This document shows positions 8,706 to 17,036 of a DNA stretch of 64,000 nt, piece by piece (positions within the stretch are counted from its first letter, which is position 1; each line of letters starts with the position of its first letter). Both the position numbers and the translations under genes were made by a program. Location: assembly GCA_963696645.1 (NCBI GenBank), contig CAVOKY010000007.1, positions 682,001 to 746,000 of the forward strand, in the 5' to 3' direction. The notes under the pieces are model-generated. The model had not been told where the DNA came from and searched no databases. It saw only the letters and a program-made list of their open reading frames with translations. This stretch comes from JAMXLO01 sp963696645 (GTDB taxonomy: Bacteria > Pseudomonadota > Alphaproteobacteria > Acetobacterales > Acetobacteraceae).

Positions 8706-9491
8706 ATGACCCGCTGGGCACTGCTGCTGGAATACGACGGTGCATCCTTCGTCGGCTGGCAGCGCCAGGCGGCCGGCCTGTCCGTGCAGCAGGTGCTGGA
8801 AACCGCCGCCGCCAAGCTGACCCATGGCGAACACGTCGCCAGCATCGTCGCCGGCCGCACCGACGCCGGCGTGCATGCCGAGGGGCAGGTGGCGCAGCTC
8901 GATCTGCCCGACGCGCTGCCGGCGCAGAAGGTCCGCGATGCGCTGAACTTCCACATGAAACCGCATCCGGTGGTCGTGCTGCAGGCCGCCCCCGCACCCG
9001 ACGATTGGAACGCCCGCTTCTCGGCGATCGGTCGCTGCTATCGCTACCGCATCCTGAACCGCCGCGTGCGTCCTGCCCTGCGCGCCGGCCGCGTCTGGCA
9101 CGTCGCCGCGGAACTGGATGCCGCCGCGATGCATCAGGCGGCGCAGACCCTGCTCGGCCGGCACGATTTCACCTCGTTCCGTGCCGCCGCCTGCCAGGCG
9201 AAAAGCCCGCTCCGCACGCTCGACCGGCTGGACGTCCGCCGCGACGGCGAGCTGATCGAGATCGTCGCCGAGGCCCGCAGCTTCCTGCACCACCAGGTGC
9301 GCAACATGGTCGGCACGCTGAAACTGGTCGGCGAAGGCAGTTGGCCGGTGGAACGCGTCGCGGCCGCGCTCGCCGCGCATGATCGCGCCGCCGCCGGCCC
9401 CACCGCGCCCGCCGAGGGGCTATGCCTGACCGGCGTACGCTATCCGGTCGCGCTGTTCGGCGAACAAACTCAGCCGTTGCGGAACGTGTAG
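8706..9491 (+). CDS. truA: tRNA pseudouridine(38-40) synthase TruA
   Basis: The product is 261 aa and intact. It has the catalytic-Asp motif AGRTDAGVHA, the entry YDGASFVGWQRQ and HDFTSFRAAAC, then FLHHQVRNMVG near the C-terminus, all characteristic of TruA. The ATG giving MTRWALLLEYDG was chosen; the longer frame upstream lacks homology. It makes pseudouridine at positions 38-40 of the tRNA anticodon arm. It follows def-fmt in the order common in alphaproteobacteria. Its last 22 bp overlap the 3' end of the convergent acdS gene. Confidence 0.95.
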   Translation: MTRWALLLEYDGASFVGWQRQAAGLSVQQVLETAAAKLTHGEHVASIVAGRTDAGVHAEGQVAQLDLPDALPAQKVRDALNFHMKPHPVVVLQAAPAPDDWNARFSAIGRCYRYRILNRRVRPALRAGRVWHVAAELDAAAMHQAAQTLLGRHDFTSFRAAACQAKSPLRTLDRLDVRRDGELIEIVAEARSFLHHQVRNMVGTLKLVGEGSWPVERVAAALAAHDRAAAGPTAPAEGLCLTGVRYPVALFGEQTQPLRNV

Positions 9492-10489
9492 CTATAGCCG
9501 TTCAGCGCCGGCGCTCCGCCCAGGTGCGCGTAGAGCACCGTCGATCCCGCCGGAAAGAATCCCTTGCGGATCAGGTCGATCAGCCCCTGCATAGATTTTC
9601 CCTCATAGACCGGATCGGTGATCATGCCCTCCAGGCGCGCGGAAAGGCGGATCGCTGCCAGCGTCTCGGCCGACGGCACGCCATAGCGGGGATACGCATA
9701 GTCCTCCAGCAGCACGATATCGTCCGGCTCGATCTCCTTGCCGCCGACCAGCGCCGCGGTGTTGCGCGCGATGTCGAGCACCTGCGCCCTCGTCTGCGCC
9801 GGCGTGGCGGAGGCGTCGATGCCGATCACGTTGCGCGCGCGGCCGTCCGCGGCGAAGCCCACCACCATGCCGGCATGCGTCGAGCCGGTGACCGTGCATA
9901 CAATTATATAGTCGAAGCGCAGCCCCATCGCGACTTCCTGCGCCCGCACCTCCTCGGCGAACCCGACATAGCCGAGACCGCCGAACTTGTGCACCGAAGC
10001 GCCGGCCGGAATGGCGTAGGGCTTGCCGCCCCTGGCTTTGACTTCTTCCAACGCCGCGGTCCAACTTGCACGGATGCCGATGTCGAAGCCTTCGTCAACC
10101 AGCCGGGTTTCGGCGCCCATGATGCGCGACAGCATGATGTTGCCGACCCGGTCGTACACCGCGTCCTCGTGCGGCACCCAGCTTTCCTGGATCAGCAGGC
10201 ACTTCATGCCGAGTTTCGCCGCCACCGCCGCAACCATCCGCGTGTGGTTGGATTGCACGCCGCCGATGGAGACCAGCGTATCGGCGTTGGAAGCGATCGC
10301 GTCAGGCACGATGTACTCCAGCTTGCGCAGCTTGTTGCCGCCGAACGCCAGCCCGGAGTTGCAGTCCTCGCGCTTGGCGTAGATCTCCACCGCACCGCCG
10401 AGGTGTTTGGTGAGGCGGGACAGGTGCTCGATCGGGGTGGGGCCGAAGGTCAGGGGGTAGCGGGCGAAGCGCGAGAGCATGGCGGTCAT
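9470..10489 (-). CDS. acdS: 1-aminocyclopropane-1-carboxylate (ACC) deaminase
   Basis: The product is 339 aa, the usual AcdS length. The PLP lysine lies in NKLRKLEY, and SIGGVQSNHTR carries the conserved Ser. DPVYEGKSMQGL contains the Tyr-Glu pair and AHLGGAPALNGY the Leu that separate true ACC deaminases from D-cysteine desulfhydrases. The enzyme breaks the plant ethylene precursor ACC into 2-oxobutyrate and ammonia and is typical of plant-associated and soil bacteria. I chose the start MTAMLSRFARYPL. There is no AcdR-type regulator next to it. Confidence 0.92.
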   Translation of the reverse strand: MTAMLSRFARYPLTFGPTPIEHLSRLTKHLGGAVEIYAKREDCNSGLAFGGNKLRKLEYIVPDAIASNADTLVSIGGVQSNHTRMVAAVAAKLGMKCLLIQESWVPHEDAVYDRVGNIMLSRIMGAETRLVDEGFDIGIRASWTAALEEVKARGGKPYAIPAGASVHKFGGLGYVGFAEEVRAQEVAMGLRFDYIIVCTVTGSTHAGMVVGFAADGRARNVIGIDASATPAQTRAQVLDIARNTAALVGGKEIEPDDIVLLEDYAYPRYGVPSAETLAAIRLSARLEGMITDPVYEGKSMQGLIDLIRKGFFPAGSTVLYAHLGGAPALNGYSYTFRNG

Positions 10490-10677
10490 CCAGGAATGGG
10501 GGTAACGGACCTTAGCAGGGCAGCACACGCGAAACTCAACGTCACGCTGGCTCGCCCCACGCCATGTTGACGAAGATCACCATCCACGGCTTCCTTCGGT
10601 GCTGTGCGAAAGTTGCGTGCCGACGCCCCCGGATTGCCATCAACTACTTCGAAACCAGACATGAAAGCGGCATAACA

Positions 10678-10923
10678 ATGCGCAAGATCCATATCGTCAC
10701 TCTGATCGCAGTGCTGGCCTGCGGCTCGGCGCTGGCCCAGCCTGCAACGCAGCAATCTCCGCCATCGTCCCAGAAACCTGTGGATCATGGTCCCTTCACC
10801 CCGGAGGCCAACAGCGCCTTCATGGGTGGCGGGATGATCTTGCAGGGAGCACCTGGCGCACCACCGCCCAGGCCCCAACCGACACCCCCAGGGCAAATAC
10901 CGGCCAACATGGTCAAGCCCTGA
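10678..10923 (+). CDS. Small secreted protein of unknown function
   Basis: The product is 81 aa. MRKIHIVTLIAVLACGSALA is a clean Sec signal peptide with an ALA-Q cleavage site. The mature part (~61 aa) is low-complexity, rich in Gln, Pro and Gly, with NSAFMGGGMILQGAPGA in the middle and a proline-rich tail. No family is recognised. It stands alone, divergent from acdS and upstream of the sugar ABC operon, with about 190 bp on each side. Confidence 0.6.
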   Translation: MRKIHIVTLIAVLACGSALAQPATQQSPPSSQKPVDHGPFTPEANSAFMGGGMILQGAPGAPPPRPQPTPPGQIPANMVKP

Positions 10924-11115
10924 CAGTCGCTGGGCCGCCTGCGCCTTTGCGCGTCAGCTGCACGATAACATCAACGAACAGCACGCTGCTCGCGGCAACG
11001 GAAGCTGGCGGCATCCGTTGACACTCGCAGTTTGCGCGAAATACCGTCCGCAAAGCAGCGACGCAATGTGGCACCAAGTCCAAGGCTGCAACAAAGTAAA
11101 ACCGGGAGGGTTCGG

Positions 11116-12474
11116 ATGACCGCGCCAACACAGCCAGCCGCGCGATCTGCGCGCGCCGCCACACGACGCACGGTGTTGCAGGGCATCGGCATCACCGCCG
11201 CCACAGAGTCCCTGCCGCGCCGCAGCTTCGGCCAGGCCAAGGCGCCGGTCCAACTCGGCTTCTGGACCTTCGACAACCCGCAACAGCGCCCCTGGTTGCA
11301 GAAGCGCGTCAAACTTTACACCGAGCAGAACCCCAACGTCACAGTGGACTTCCAGTGGTTCCCGTTCGGCGATCTCGGCAAGAAGATCAGCATCGGCTTC
11401 GCCACCGGAACCGCGCCGGAGGGCTTCGTCAGCCAGGACTGGTTTATGCCGCTATGGCTCGACAAGGACCTGATCGCGCCGCTCGACGTCCAGCGCCTCG
11501 GCTATGCCTCGCTCGACAAGTTCCAAGGCGATTTCGCGCCCGCCTTTGTTTCCGGCGCCATCAAGGACGGCAAGGCGTTCGGCTACCCGCTGTGGTTCTA
11601 CGGCTACCCCAACTACCTGAACACCAAGCAGTTCAAGGAAGTCGGCCTCGATCCCGACAAAGATGCGCCAGCCACCTGGGACCAACTGGGCGAGGTGGCG
11701 CAGAAGCTGACCATCCGCCAGGGCGACAAGTTCGTCCGCCAGGGCTTCAAGTTTGCCATGCACGCCGCCGCCTGGACAGTAATCCAGTTCAACCCGATCC
11801 TGATCGGCGCCGGCGCGCAATGGTTCGATGCCAACGGCAAATGCACGGTGAACAGCGACGCCGGCGTCAAGGCGATGACGACACGCGCCTCGATCGCACT
11901 CAAGTACCACGCCGAGGATCCCACCGACAGCATCGCAACCAATCCGCTGCCTCAGCTCGACTGGCTGAAGGAGCGCTGCTCGATGTTCTTCCAGCCGCCG
12001 CTGCCGCCGGTACTGGTCGAGAAAGAAAATCCCGAGATGGCGGCAGGCAATTATTATCGGCCGGTGCAGTATCCCGGCTACGTCGCCGGCAAGGGCAATT
12101 CCTCGACCTACGGCTTCAACCTGGTGATCAACGCGCGTGCGCCAAAGGAAAAGCAGGAGGTGCTGCACGACCTCTATCGCTTCATTCTGAGCGATCCGGT
12201 GGACGCCTGGAAAGCGGCCGCACCGTTCCCGCTCGCCCTGAAGGGCGGCTGGACCGACGATCCCCTGGTGAAGAAGTTTCCTCACGTCGAGGAAATCCTC
12301 AAGGCACGCGACAACGGCGTGCCGCTGCCGCGGTGCCTGGTCTACAATGAGATGGCTGATGCCATGCACCGGGCGGTGCAGCGCATCCTGCTCGAGAAGG
12401 CCGACATCAAGGCCTCGCTCGACACCGCAGCGGCCGAGATCGACCGCGCCAGCGAGGCCTATCGCAAGACCTGA
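11116..12474 (+). CDS. ABC transporter extracellular substrate-binding protein, family 1 (sugar type)
   Basis: The product is 452 aa. The start ATG follows GGGAGG. The N-terminus has a twin-arginine-like TRRTVLQGIGITAA segment before the mature domain, suggesting Tat export. The two-lobed binding fold is recognisable from FWTFDNPQQRPWLQKRV, ALKGGWTDDP and an aromatic-rich pocket (WFYGYPNYLNTKQF), consistent with carbohydrate ligands. Two MalF/MalG-type permeases follow, so this is the periplasmic component of that importer. The sugar cannot be named. Confidence 0.88.
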   Translation: MTAPTQPAARSARAATRRTVLQGIGITAATESLPRRSFGQAKAPVQLGFWTFDNPQQRPWLQKRVKLYTEQNPNVTVDFQWFPFGDLGKKISIGFATGTAPEGFVSQDWFMPLWLDKDLIAPLDVQRLGYASLDKFQGDFAPAFVSGAIKDGKAFGYPLWFYGYPNYLNTKQFKEVGLDPDKDAPATWDQLGEVAQKLTIRQGDKFVRQGFKFAMHAAAWTVIQFNPILIGAGAQWFDANGKCTVNSDAGVKAMTTRASIALKYHAEDPTDSIATNPLPQLDWLKERCSMFFQPPLPPVLVEKENPEMAAGNYYRPVQYPGYVAGKGNSSTYGFNLVINARAPKEKQEVLHDLYRFILSDPVDAWKAAAPFPLALKGGWTDDPLVKKFPHVEEILKARDNGVPLPRCLVYNEMADAMHRAVQRILLEKADIKASLDTAAAEIDRASEAYRKT

Positions 12475-12495
12475 AGCCGCTGCCGGATCTCGCCG

Positions 12496-13455
12496 ATGTC
12501 CGATCTCTCCAGGCGCGTGGCCCCATCCGCCTCGCGTCTCGCCATGCGCGCCGCCATGCACACAAGGCGACGGTCACGACTGCGCCAGCAGACCCGCATC
12601 CGGCTGTGGGGCATCGCCTTCATCCTGCCGTCCATGCTGTTCTTCGCGATGCTCAAGTATGGCCCGATGCTGTGGGCGATCGGCCTCAGCTTCACGTCCT
12701 ACGACATGGTGTCGCCACCGCACTACATCGGCATCGAAAACTACCGGAGCCTCGTCGGCGATCCCGTGTTCCGCGAGACCTTGGTCAATACACTTGTCTA
12801 TATCGGCGGCTCGACCGCGCTGATCACCGTGGTCGGGCTCGCACTGGCGCTGGCAATCAACACGCGGGTGCCTGGCGCGCGATACTGCATGACCATCATG
12901 TTCCTCACCAACCTGATGCCGATCATCGCCGTCTGCCTCGTCTGGCGGTTTCTGTTCCACCCGTACGGTCTGGTGAATCAGTTGCTGCATTTTGTCGGAG
13001 TAGGACGCATCGACTGGCTTACCAGTTCCGCCACCGCGATGCCGGCGATCATCATTGTCACCGTGTGGCGGTTCGCGCCATACTTCATGGTGGTGTTCCT
13101 GGCCGGGCTGCTCGCCATCCCGGCTGATTATTACGAAGCGGCGCAGATCGACGGCGCCAACGCCATGCAGCGCTTCTGGCATATCACGCTGCCGCAGCTC
13201 AGTCCGATCGTCTACTTCGTGATCGTCGTCTCAGGCCTGCTGTGCGCCCGCATCTTCCTGATGCCGTACATCATCACCGACGGCGGGCCAGGCAACGCCA
13301 CCCGGGTGCTGTCGATGCTGGTCTACGAAACCGGCTTCTCCTACCTCAAGATGGGCCGCGCGGCAGCCATCTCGGTGGTGCTGTTCGCCATTTCCCTGCT
13401 GTTCACGGTGGGCCAGATGCACCTGTTCGCGCGCAGCGAGAACACCTTCGAATGA
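12496..13455 (+). CDS. Sugar ABC transporter permease (MalF/UgpA type)
   Basis: The product is 319 aa with six predicted membrane helices, beginning with LWGIAFILPSMLFFAMLKYG. The EAA loop that contacts the ATPase is YYEAAQIDGANAMQRFWHIT-x-P, the standard EAA-G consensus. The first ~45 residues are basic and probably cytoplasmic; a later ATG (MHTRRRSR) is an alternative start. It sits 21 bp after the binding protein, and its stop overlaps the next start (ATGA). Confidence 0.9.
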   Translation: MSDLSRRVAPSASRLAMRAAMHTRRRSRLRQQTRIRLWGIAFILPSMLFFAMLKYGPMLWAIGLSFTSYDMVSPPHYIGIENYRSLVGDPVFRETLVNTLVYIGGSTALITVVGLALALAINTRVPGARYCMTIMFLTNLMPIIAVCLVWRFLFHPYGLVNQLLHFVGVGRIDWLTSSATAMPAIIIVTVWRFAPYFMVVFLAGLLAIPADYYEAAQIDGANAMQRFWHITLPQLSPIVYFVIVVSGLLCARIFLMPYIITDGGPGNATRVLSMLVYETGFSYLKMGRAAAISVVLFAISLLFTVGQMHLFARSENTFE

Positions 13456-14288
13456 CCCCGCCCCGTGCCATCACCGGCGCGCTGCCCGGCCTGTTCAGGC
13501 TGGCACCGCTCGCCGCCCTGACCTTCCTTTTCCTGCTGCCGATCCTGTGGATGACCACCACGTCGTTCCAGGCAGGCGACAAGATGTTCAGGCTCGATAC
13601 CGAATGGATTCCCTCGGTGTGGCATCCGGAGAATTATTCCAACGCCCTCGCTGCCGCGCCGTTCGCGCGTTATTTCCTTAACAGCATGATCGTGTCCGCC
13701 GCGATCATGCTGGGCAACGTGGTATTCGGCACGCTGGCGGGCTACGGGCTGGCAAAATTCCGCTTCCCGGGCGACCGCATCGTCCTGCTCGCCATCCTCG
13801 CCACGCTGATGCTGCCGCTCGAAGTCACACTGGTGCCGACCTTCCTCGTCATACACGAGCTTGGCTGGCTCAACACCTATCAGGGGATCGCCGGACCATT
13901 GGTCATCGATGCATTCGGCATATTCCTGATGCGCCAGTCGATCATCTCGATCCCATCGGACTACATCGAAGCCGCGCGCATCGACGGTGCCGGCGAACTG
14001 CGCATCCTGTGGCGCGTCATCCTGCCGCAGTGCCGCCCGGCGCTGGCAATCCTGGCGATATTTTCGTTCCGCGACAGTTGGGACCAATATCTCTGGCCGC
14101 TGACCATCGTCTCGGTCGATCGTTTGCGCACCTATCCGCTCGGCCTGGTCCAATTCGGCCAGGACTACGGCAATCCACCGACCGAACAGATGGCTGTCGC
14201 AGTGATGGCGACCGTCCCGGTCTTCCTGCTGTTCGCCGTCCTGCAACGCTCGATCCGCCGCGGCTTCGGCCTGAGCGGCTTGAAGTAG
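13452..14288 (+). CDS. Sugar ABC transporter permease (MalG/UgpE type)
   Basis: The product is 278 aa with six membrane helices. The EAA motif is YIEAARIDGAGELRILWRVI followed by LPQCRP. The start overlaps the preceding stop by 4 bp, showing translational coupling. No ATPase gene follows: the next sequence is a degraded restriction gene and an IS. The importer must therefore borrow a shared ATPase of the MsmK/UgpC kind encoded elsewhere, or its own was lost when the mobile DNA arrived. Confidence 0.9.
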   Translation: MTPPRAITGALPGLFRLAPLAALTFLFLLPILWMTTTSFQAGDKMFRLDTEWIPSVWHPENYSNALAAAPFARYFLNSMIVSAAIMLGNVVFGTLAGYGLAKFRFPGDRIVLLAILATLMLPLEVTLVPTFLVIHELGWLNTYQGIAGPLVIDAFGIFLMRQSIISIPSDYIEAARIDGAGELRILWRVILPQCRPALAILAIFSFRDSWDQYLWPLTIVSVDRLRTYPLGLVQFGQDYGNPPTEQMAVAVMATVPVFLLFAVLQRSIRRGFGLSGLK

Positions 14289-14483
14289 CGCGACTACCCC
14301 GGCAAAGACGCCAGTCTGACCGGCGGATCGCCTCCCGCACCAAGCGTGCAGGGAAGATATGTTTGCTACGGCACCGCCATTAATGCGATGGTGTGCACGA
14401 TCTCGATACGCAGGGAAGCCTGGCAGGAAGCCATGCCAACATCGCAAACAGGGAATGCCTTCCGTCTTTGGCCTGCTGACACA

Positions 14484-14740
14484 CTTGGCATCACGATTGC
14501 GGCCAACATCATTAATACCGGTATCCTGGGAATCGATGCGTGCTTCCCAGACAGCGTCGCTGGCTTCACGCCCGGCCCTCTGGTGAACAGAGCGCACGTG
14601 AAAGCAGCGCTAGATCTTCTTCGTGGCGGTATCGAACGGCTTGCACCGCAACTCGCGCAAAAGAATATCAACTTGGACGTTCTTGAGGGGTTACCTATTC
14701 CAGTGCCTCCCCTTGCTCTACAAGCTAATTTTGCAGAGCC
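14484..14740 (+). pseudogene. hsdS: Remnant of a type I restriction specificity subunit (hsdS), C-terminal part
   Basis: An open frame begins near 14346, but recognisable homology covers only about 85 residues: LGITIAANIINTGILGIDAC, FPDSVAGFTPG, APQLAQKNINLDVLEGLPIP and VPPLALQANFAE. This is the classic end of an HsdS target-recognition domain plus conserved helix (ACFPDSVVGF, KNIN..L..LP.P.PPL..Q). There is no first recognition domain, hsdM or hsdR nearby. The base composition is lower in GC than its neighbours. The IS3-family element begins just downstream and may have helped truncate it. Confidence 0.7.
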
Positions 14741-14818
14741 CGCCCTCCGTGCCAATGAAGATGAGACATCGCCTCGCCGGGAAATTAGACTTGAGGGCGC
14801 GGAAGGATCATCTCGCAC

Positions 14819-15283
14819 ATGCCCATGCAGCAGACACTGATCGATGCCGAGGCCGGCGCTGCCACGAGCGGAGGCCGTAGGCCGAGGATCGTGGCAGCGC
14901 CGGCCTCGGCATCGCCCGAATTATCGGACCGCCCGCGCCGCCGGACATTCACTGCGCAGGATAAGCTACGCATCCTGGCCGAGACCGATCGCGCCGAGAC
15001 CGGTGGCATCGGCGCGATCCTGCGTCGCGAGGGGCTTTACTCATCGGCCCTCACGGACTGGCGAAGGCAGCGCGACGCCGGGGCCTTCAACGCACTGGTT
15101 CCCGGCAAACGTGGTCGAAAGACCGCCGAAGCCAACCCGCTGTCAGCCGAAGTGGCGCGCCTGCAACGGGACAATGCGCGTCTTGCGCTGCGCCTGACGC
15201 GCGCCGAAGCCATTATCGACATCCAAAAAAAAGTTGCGGCGTTGCTGGGCATCCCGTTGGCGTCCAGCGACGACGAGCCTTGA
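14819..15283 (+). CDS. IS3 family transposase OrfA
   Basis: The product is 154 aa. The helix-turn-helix region is RRRTFTAQDKLRILAETDRA then IGAILRREGLYSSALTDWRR, the usual IS3 OrfA pattern, followed by a coiled segment (LSAEVARLQRDNARLALRL). The first ~35 residues are encoded by a perfect 26-bp inverted repeat and its loop, so the true start could be further in. The frame ends by overlapping OrfB, and ATC CAA AAA AAA G (around 15221-15233) is a likely -1 slippage site. Confidence 0.85.
   Translation: MPMQQTLIDAEAGAATSGGRRPRIVAAPASASPELSDRPRRRTFTAQDKLRILAETDRAETGGIGAILRREGLYSSALTDWRRQRDAGAFNALVPGKRGRKTAEANPLSAEVARLQRDNARLALRLTRAEAIIDIQKKVAALLGIPLASSDDEP
14842..14914. repeat. 26-bp perfect inverted repeat at the start of IS3 orfA
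   Basis: The left arm (14842-14867) begins CGATGCCGAGGCCGGC and the right arm (14889-14914) is its exact reverse complement, with a 21-nt loop. In RNA this would be a very stable hairpin beginning about 23 nt after the annotated OrfA start. Such structures can block translation of transposase from read-through transcripts. Confidence 0.85.
15225..15233 (+). promoter_or_regulatory. Probable programmed -1 frameshift site joining OrfA to OrfB
   Basis: Eight A residues followed by G lie in frame as CAA AAA AAA G. A -1 slip enters the OrfB frame, which is open without a stop from here through the OrfB start, giving an OrfAB fusion transposase. A-tract slippage is the standard mechanism in IS3 elements. 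Confidence 0.6.
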
Positions 15284-16293
15284 CGGATGCCGTGATCGCA
15301 TTCGCGCCGGACAGCGGCATGACCGCCGCGGCCTGTGCCGCGCTCGGGGTCTCACGCGCCAGCGTACAGCGCAGGCGCGCCCGCCTGGCCGCGCCGCCGG
15401 CGATCGTCCGTCCGCGACCGAGGCCGCCCCGAGCGCTGAGCATCCCGCAACAACAGCTGGTGCTGGATCTGCTGCACGCGCCGCGCTTTGCCGACCAGGC
15501 GCCCGCCGAGATCTACGCCAGTCTGCTCGATGAAGGCGTCTATCATTGCTCGATCCGCACCATGTACCGCATCCTCGGCCAGCACGGCGAAGTCCGCGAA
15601 CGCCGCGAGCAGTTGCGGCATCCAGCCTATCAAAAACCCGAACTGCTGGCGGAACGTCCGAATGAGGTGTGGTCCTGGGACATCACCAAGCTGATGGGAC
15701 CCGCCAAGTGGACCTACTTCTATCTCTACGTCATCCTCGACATCTTCAGCCGCCGGGTGGTTGGTTGGTGTGTCGCCGATGCGGAAAGTGCCGCGCAATT
15801 CAAGCCACTGTTCGATGACGCGATCACGAAACATGATGTGCCGCCCGGCCAGCTCGCCCTGCATGCCGACCGTGGCGGACCGATGAAGGCCAAGGCCACC
15901 GCGCTGCTGCTCGCTGATCTCGGCGTGACCCGCTCGCACAATCGGCCACACACATCGAACGACAACCCATTCTCCGAAAGCCACTTCAAGACCTTGAAGT
16001 ATCAGCCACGGTTCCCCCAACGCTTCGGCTGCATCGAGGACGCCAGAAGCTTCTGCCGACGCTTCTTCGACTGGTACAACCAGGATCATCATCACGTCGG
16101 GATCGGCCTGATGACCCCAGATCAGGTGCATTATGGCCAGACCGACGCCGTCTATACCGCCCGTCAGCTCACACTCGATCGTGCGTTCCACGAAAACCCC
16201 GCGCGCTTCGTCAACAGGCCACCAACACCACCTGCCAAACCAACCGCAGCTTGGATCAATCAACCACAGGCAACGTCAATCATCCGAGCCTAA
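15280..16293 (+). CDS. IS3 family transposase OrfB (DDE catalytic subunit)
   Basis: The product is about 337 aa. The integrase core has VWSWDITKLMGP (first Asp), LHADRGGPM (second Asp) and DNPFSESHFKTLKYQP (Glu), in the DDE order. The N-terminal part (GMTAAACAALGVSRASVQRR) is the usual OrfB helix-turn-helix. The TTG start overlaps the OrfA stop, so expression is probably by -1 frameshifting from OrfA rather than independent initiation. No truncation is visible. Confidence 0.9.
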   Translation: MTDAVIAFAPDSGMTAAACAALGVSRASVQRRRARLAAPPAIVRPRPRPPRALSIPQQQLVLDLLHAPRFADQAPAEIYASLLDEGVYHCSIRTMYRILGQHGEVRERREQLRHPAYQKPELLAERPNEVWSWDITKLMGPAKWTYFYLYVILDIFSRRVVGWCVADAESAAQFKPLFDDAITKHDVPPGQLALHADRGGPMKAKATALLLADLGVTRSHNRPHTSNDNPFSESHFKTLKYQPRFPQRFGCIEDARSFCRRFFDWYNQDHHHVGIGLMTPDQVHYGQTDAVYTARQLTLDRAFHENPARFVNRPPTPPAKPTAAWINQPQATSIIRA

Positions 16294-16437
16294 ATGCCGA
16301 TCCCGGCTGTATCAAAGTCGTTGACACGTTCCGCCGCCGAATTCATCTTGATCGTCGAGCGACGGCACACGGAAGCCTCCGATCATTCCGAGGCGATATC
16401 AGCCTCCCTATCCGTCCGTCTACTCGCCTGACCAACC

Positions 16438-17036
16438 ATGGCACGGTCCCCTCGCCCGCAACGCGCGACGACCGAGGACAGCGCCACCCTCCTCGCGACG
16501 CTGACAGCGCTGCTGACCGCCGAAAAGACGCTCGCCACTCCGATTGTTTGGGTCGACGACGATGTGGCGATCTTCGCTTCACCGCCTCCCTCGACATCGA
16601 TGGCGTCACCGAACCGCGCCTGACGCTGTTCGGCCGAGCCACCGCCGCACTGCCGGATCGCAAGGTGACGCTGGGTTTGCGCTGGCAAGATGAAAGCGGT
16701 CGCGGCGGCAATTTCGATCGTCTGGAATGGCGACCGGTCAAGGCCCACATAAACCGTGCGAACGCGCCACCCGATCTGCGGCTTCGCGTTATCGAGGGCA
16801 GCCATCGCCATCCGCTCGCACTCAACGCCGCGCTCGACATGGGCTTGATCCAGGCAATGCAGGAGAATCTGCCGACCGCCCTGCCACTCTCGCCAGAGCC
16901 ATCGGACTGGCCAGCGCTGCTACGCGTGGCTGCCGCGCTGTGGCGGATCAGCGGATTGGTTCACGCGCCGATCCCACCGTGGCAGTATGGCTTGCTGCCA
17001 CTGACCACCAACCCACCACAAGGAGGAAGACCGTGA
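16438..17036 (+). pseudogene. Unrecognised protein upstream of the DUF1828-like gene, one frameshift
   Basis: The reading frame starts MARSPRPQRATTEDS and runs to IVWVDDDVAIF. It then continues one frame over as RFTASLDIDGVTEPRLTLFG to the stop, consistent with one lost base near 16576. Restored length is about 199 aa. The second half is rich in His, Asn and acidic residues (LEWRPVKAHINRANAPPD, VIEGSHRHPLALN). I do not recognise the family. Its stop overlaps the GTG of the next gene, so the two are one unit and probably act together. Confidence 0.6.

Larger units (their letters stand above)
14819..16293 (+). mobile_element. IS3-family insertion sequence (coding extent; ends not resolved)
   Basis: OrfA and OrfB lie in overlapping frames as in IS3 elements. 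I could not find convincing terminal inverted repeats or a target duplication, so the true ends are probably within about 80 bp to the left and 140 bp to the right of the coding part. Both orfs are open and a slippery A8 tract lies in orfA. It sits between an hsdS remnant and a DUF1828-like gene, in the most mobile-looking stretch of the window. Confidence 0.8.

Noticed and set aside
11355..12350. Second plus-strand frame inside the sugar-binding protein
   Set aside because: It is out of frame with a gene that has complete family motifs and a ribosome-binding site.
14740..16440. Terminal inverted repeats of the IS3 element (for example TGAAGATGA at the left against TCATCTTGA at the right)
   Set aside because: The match is short and inexact and no target duplication flanks it, so I left the ends undefined.
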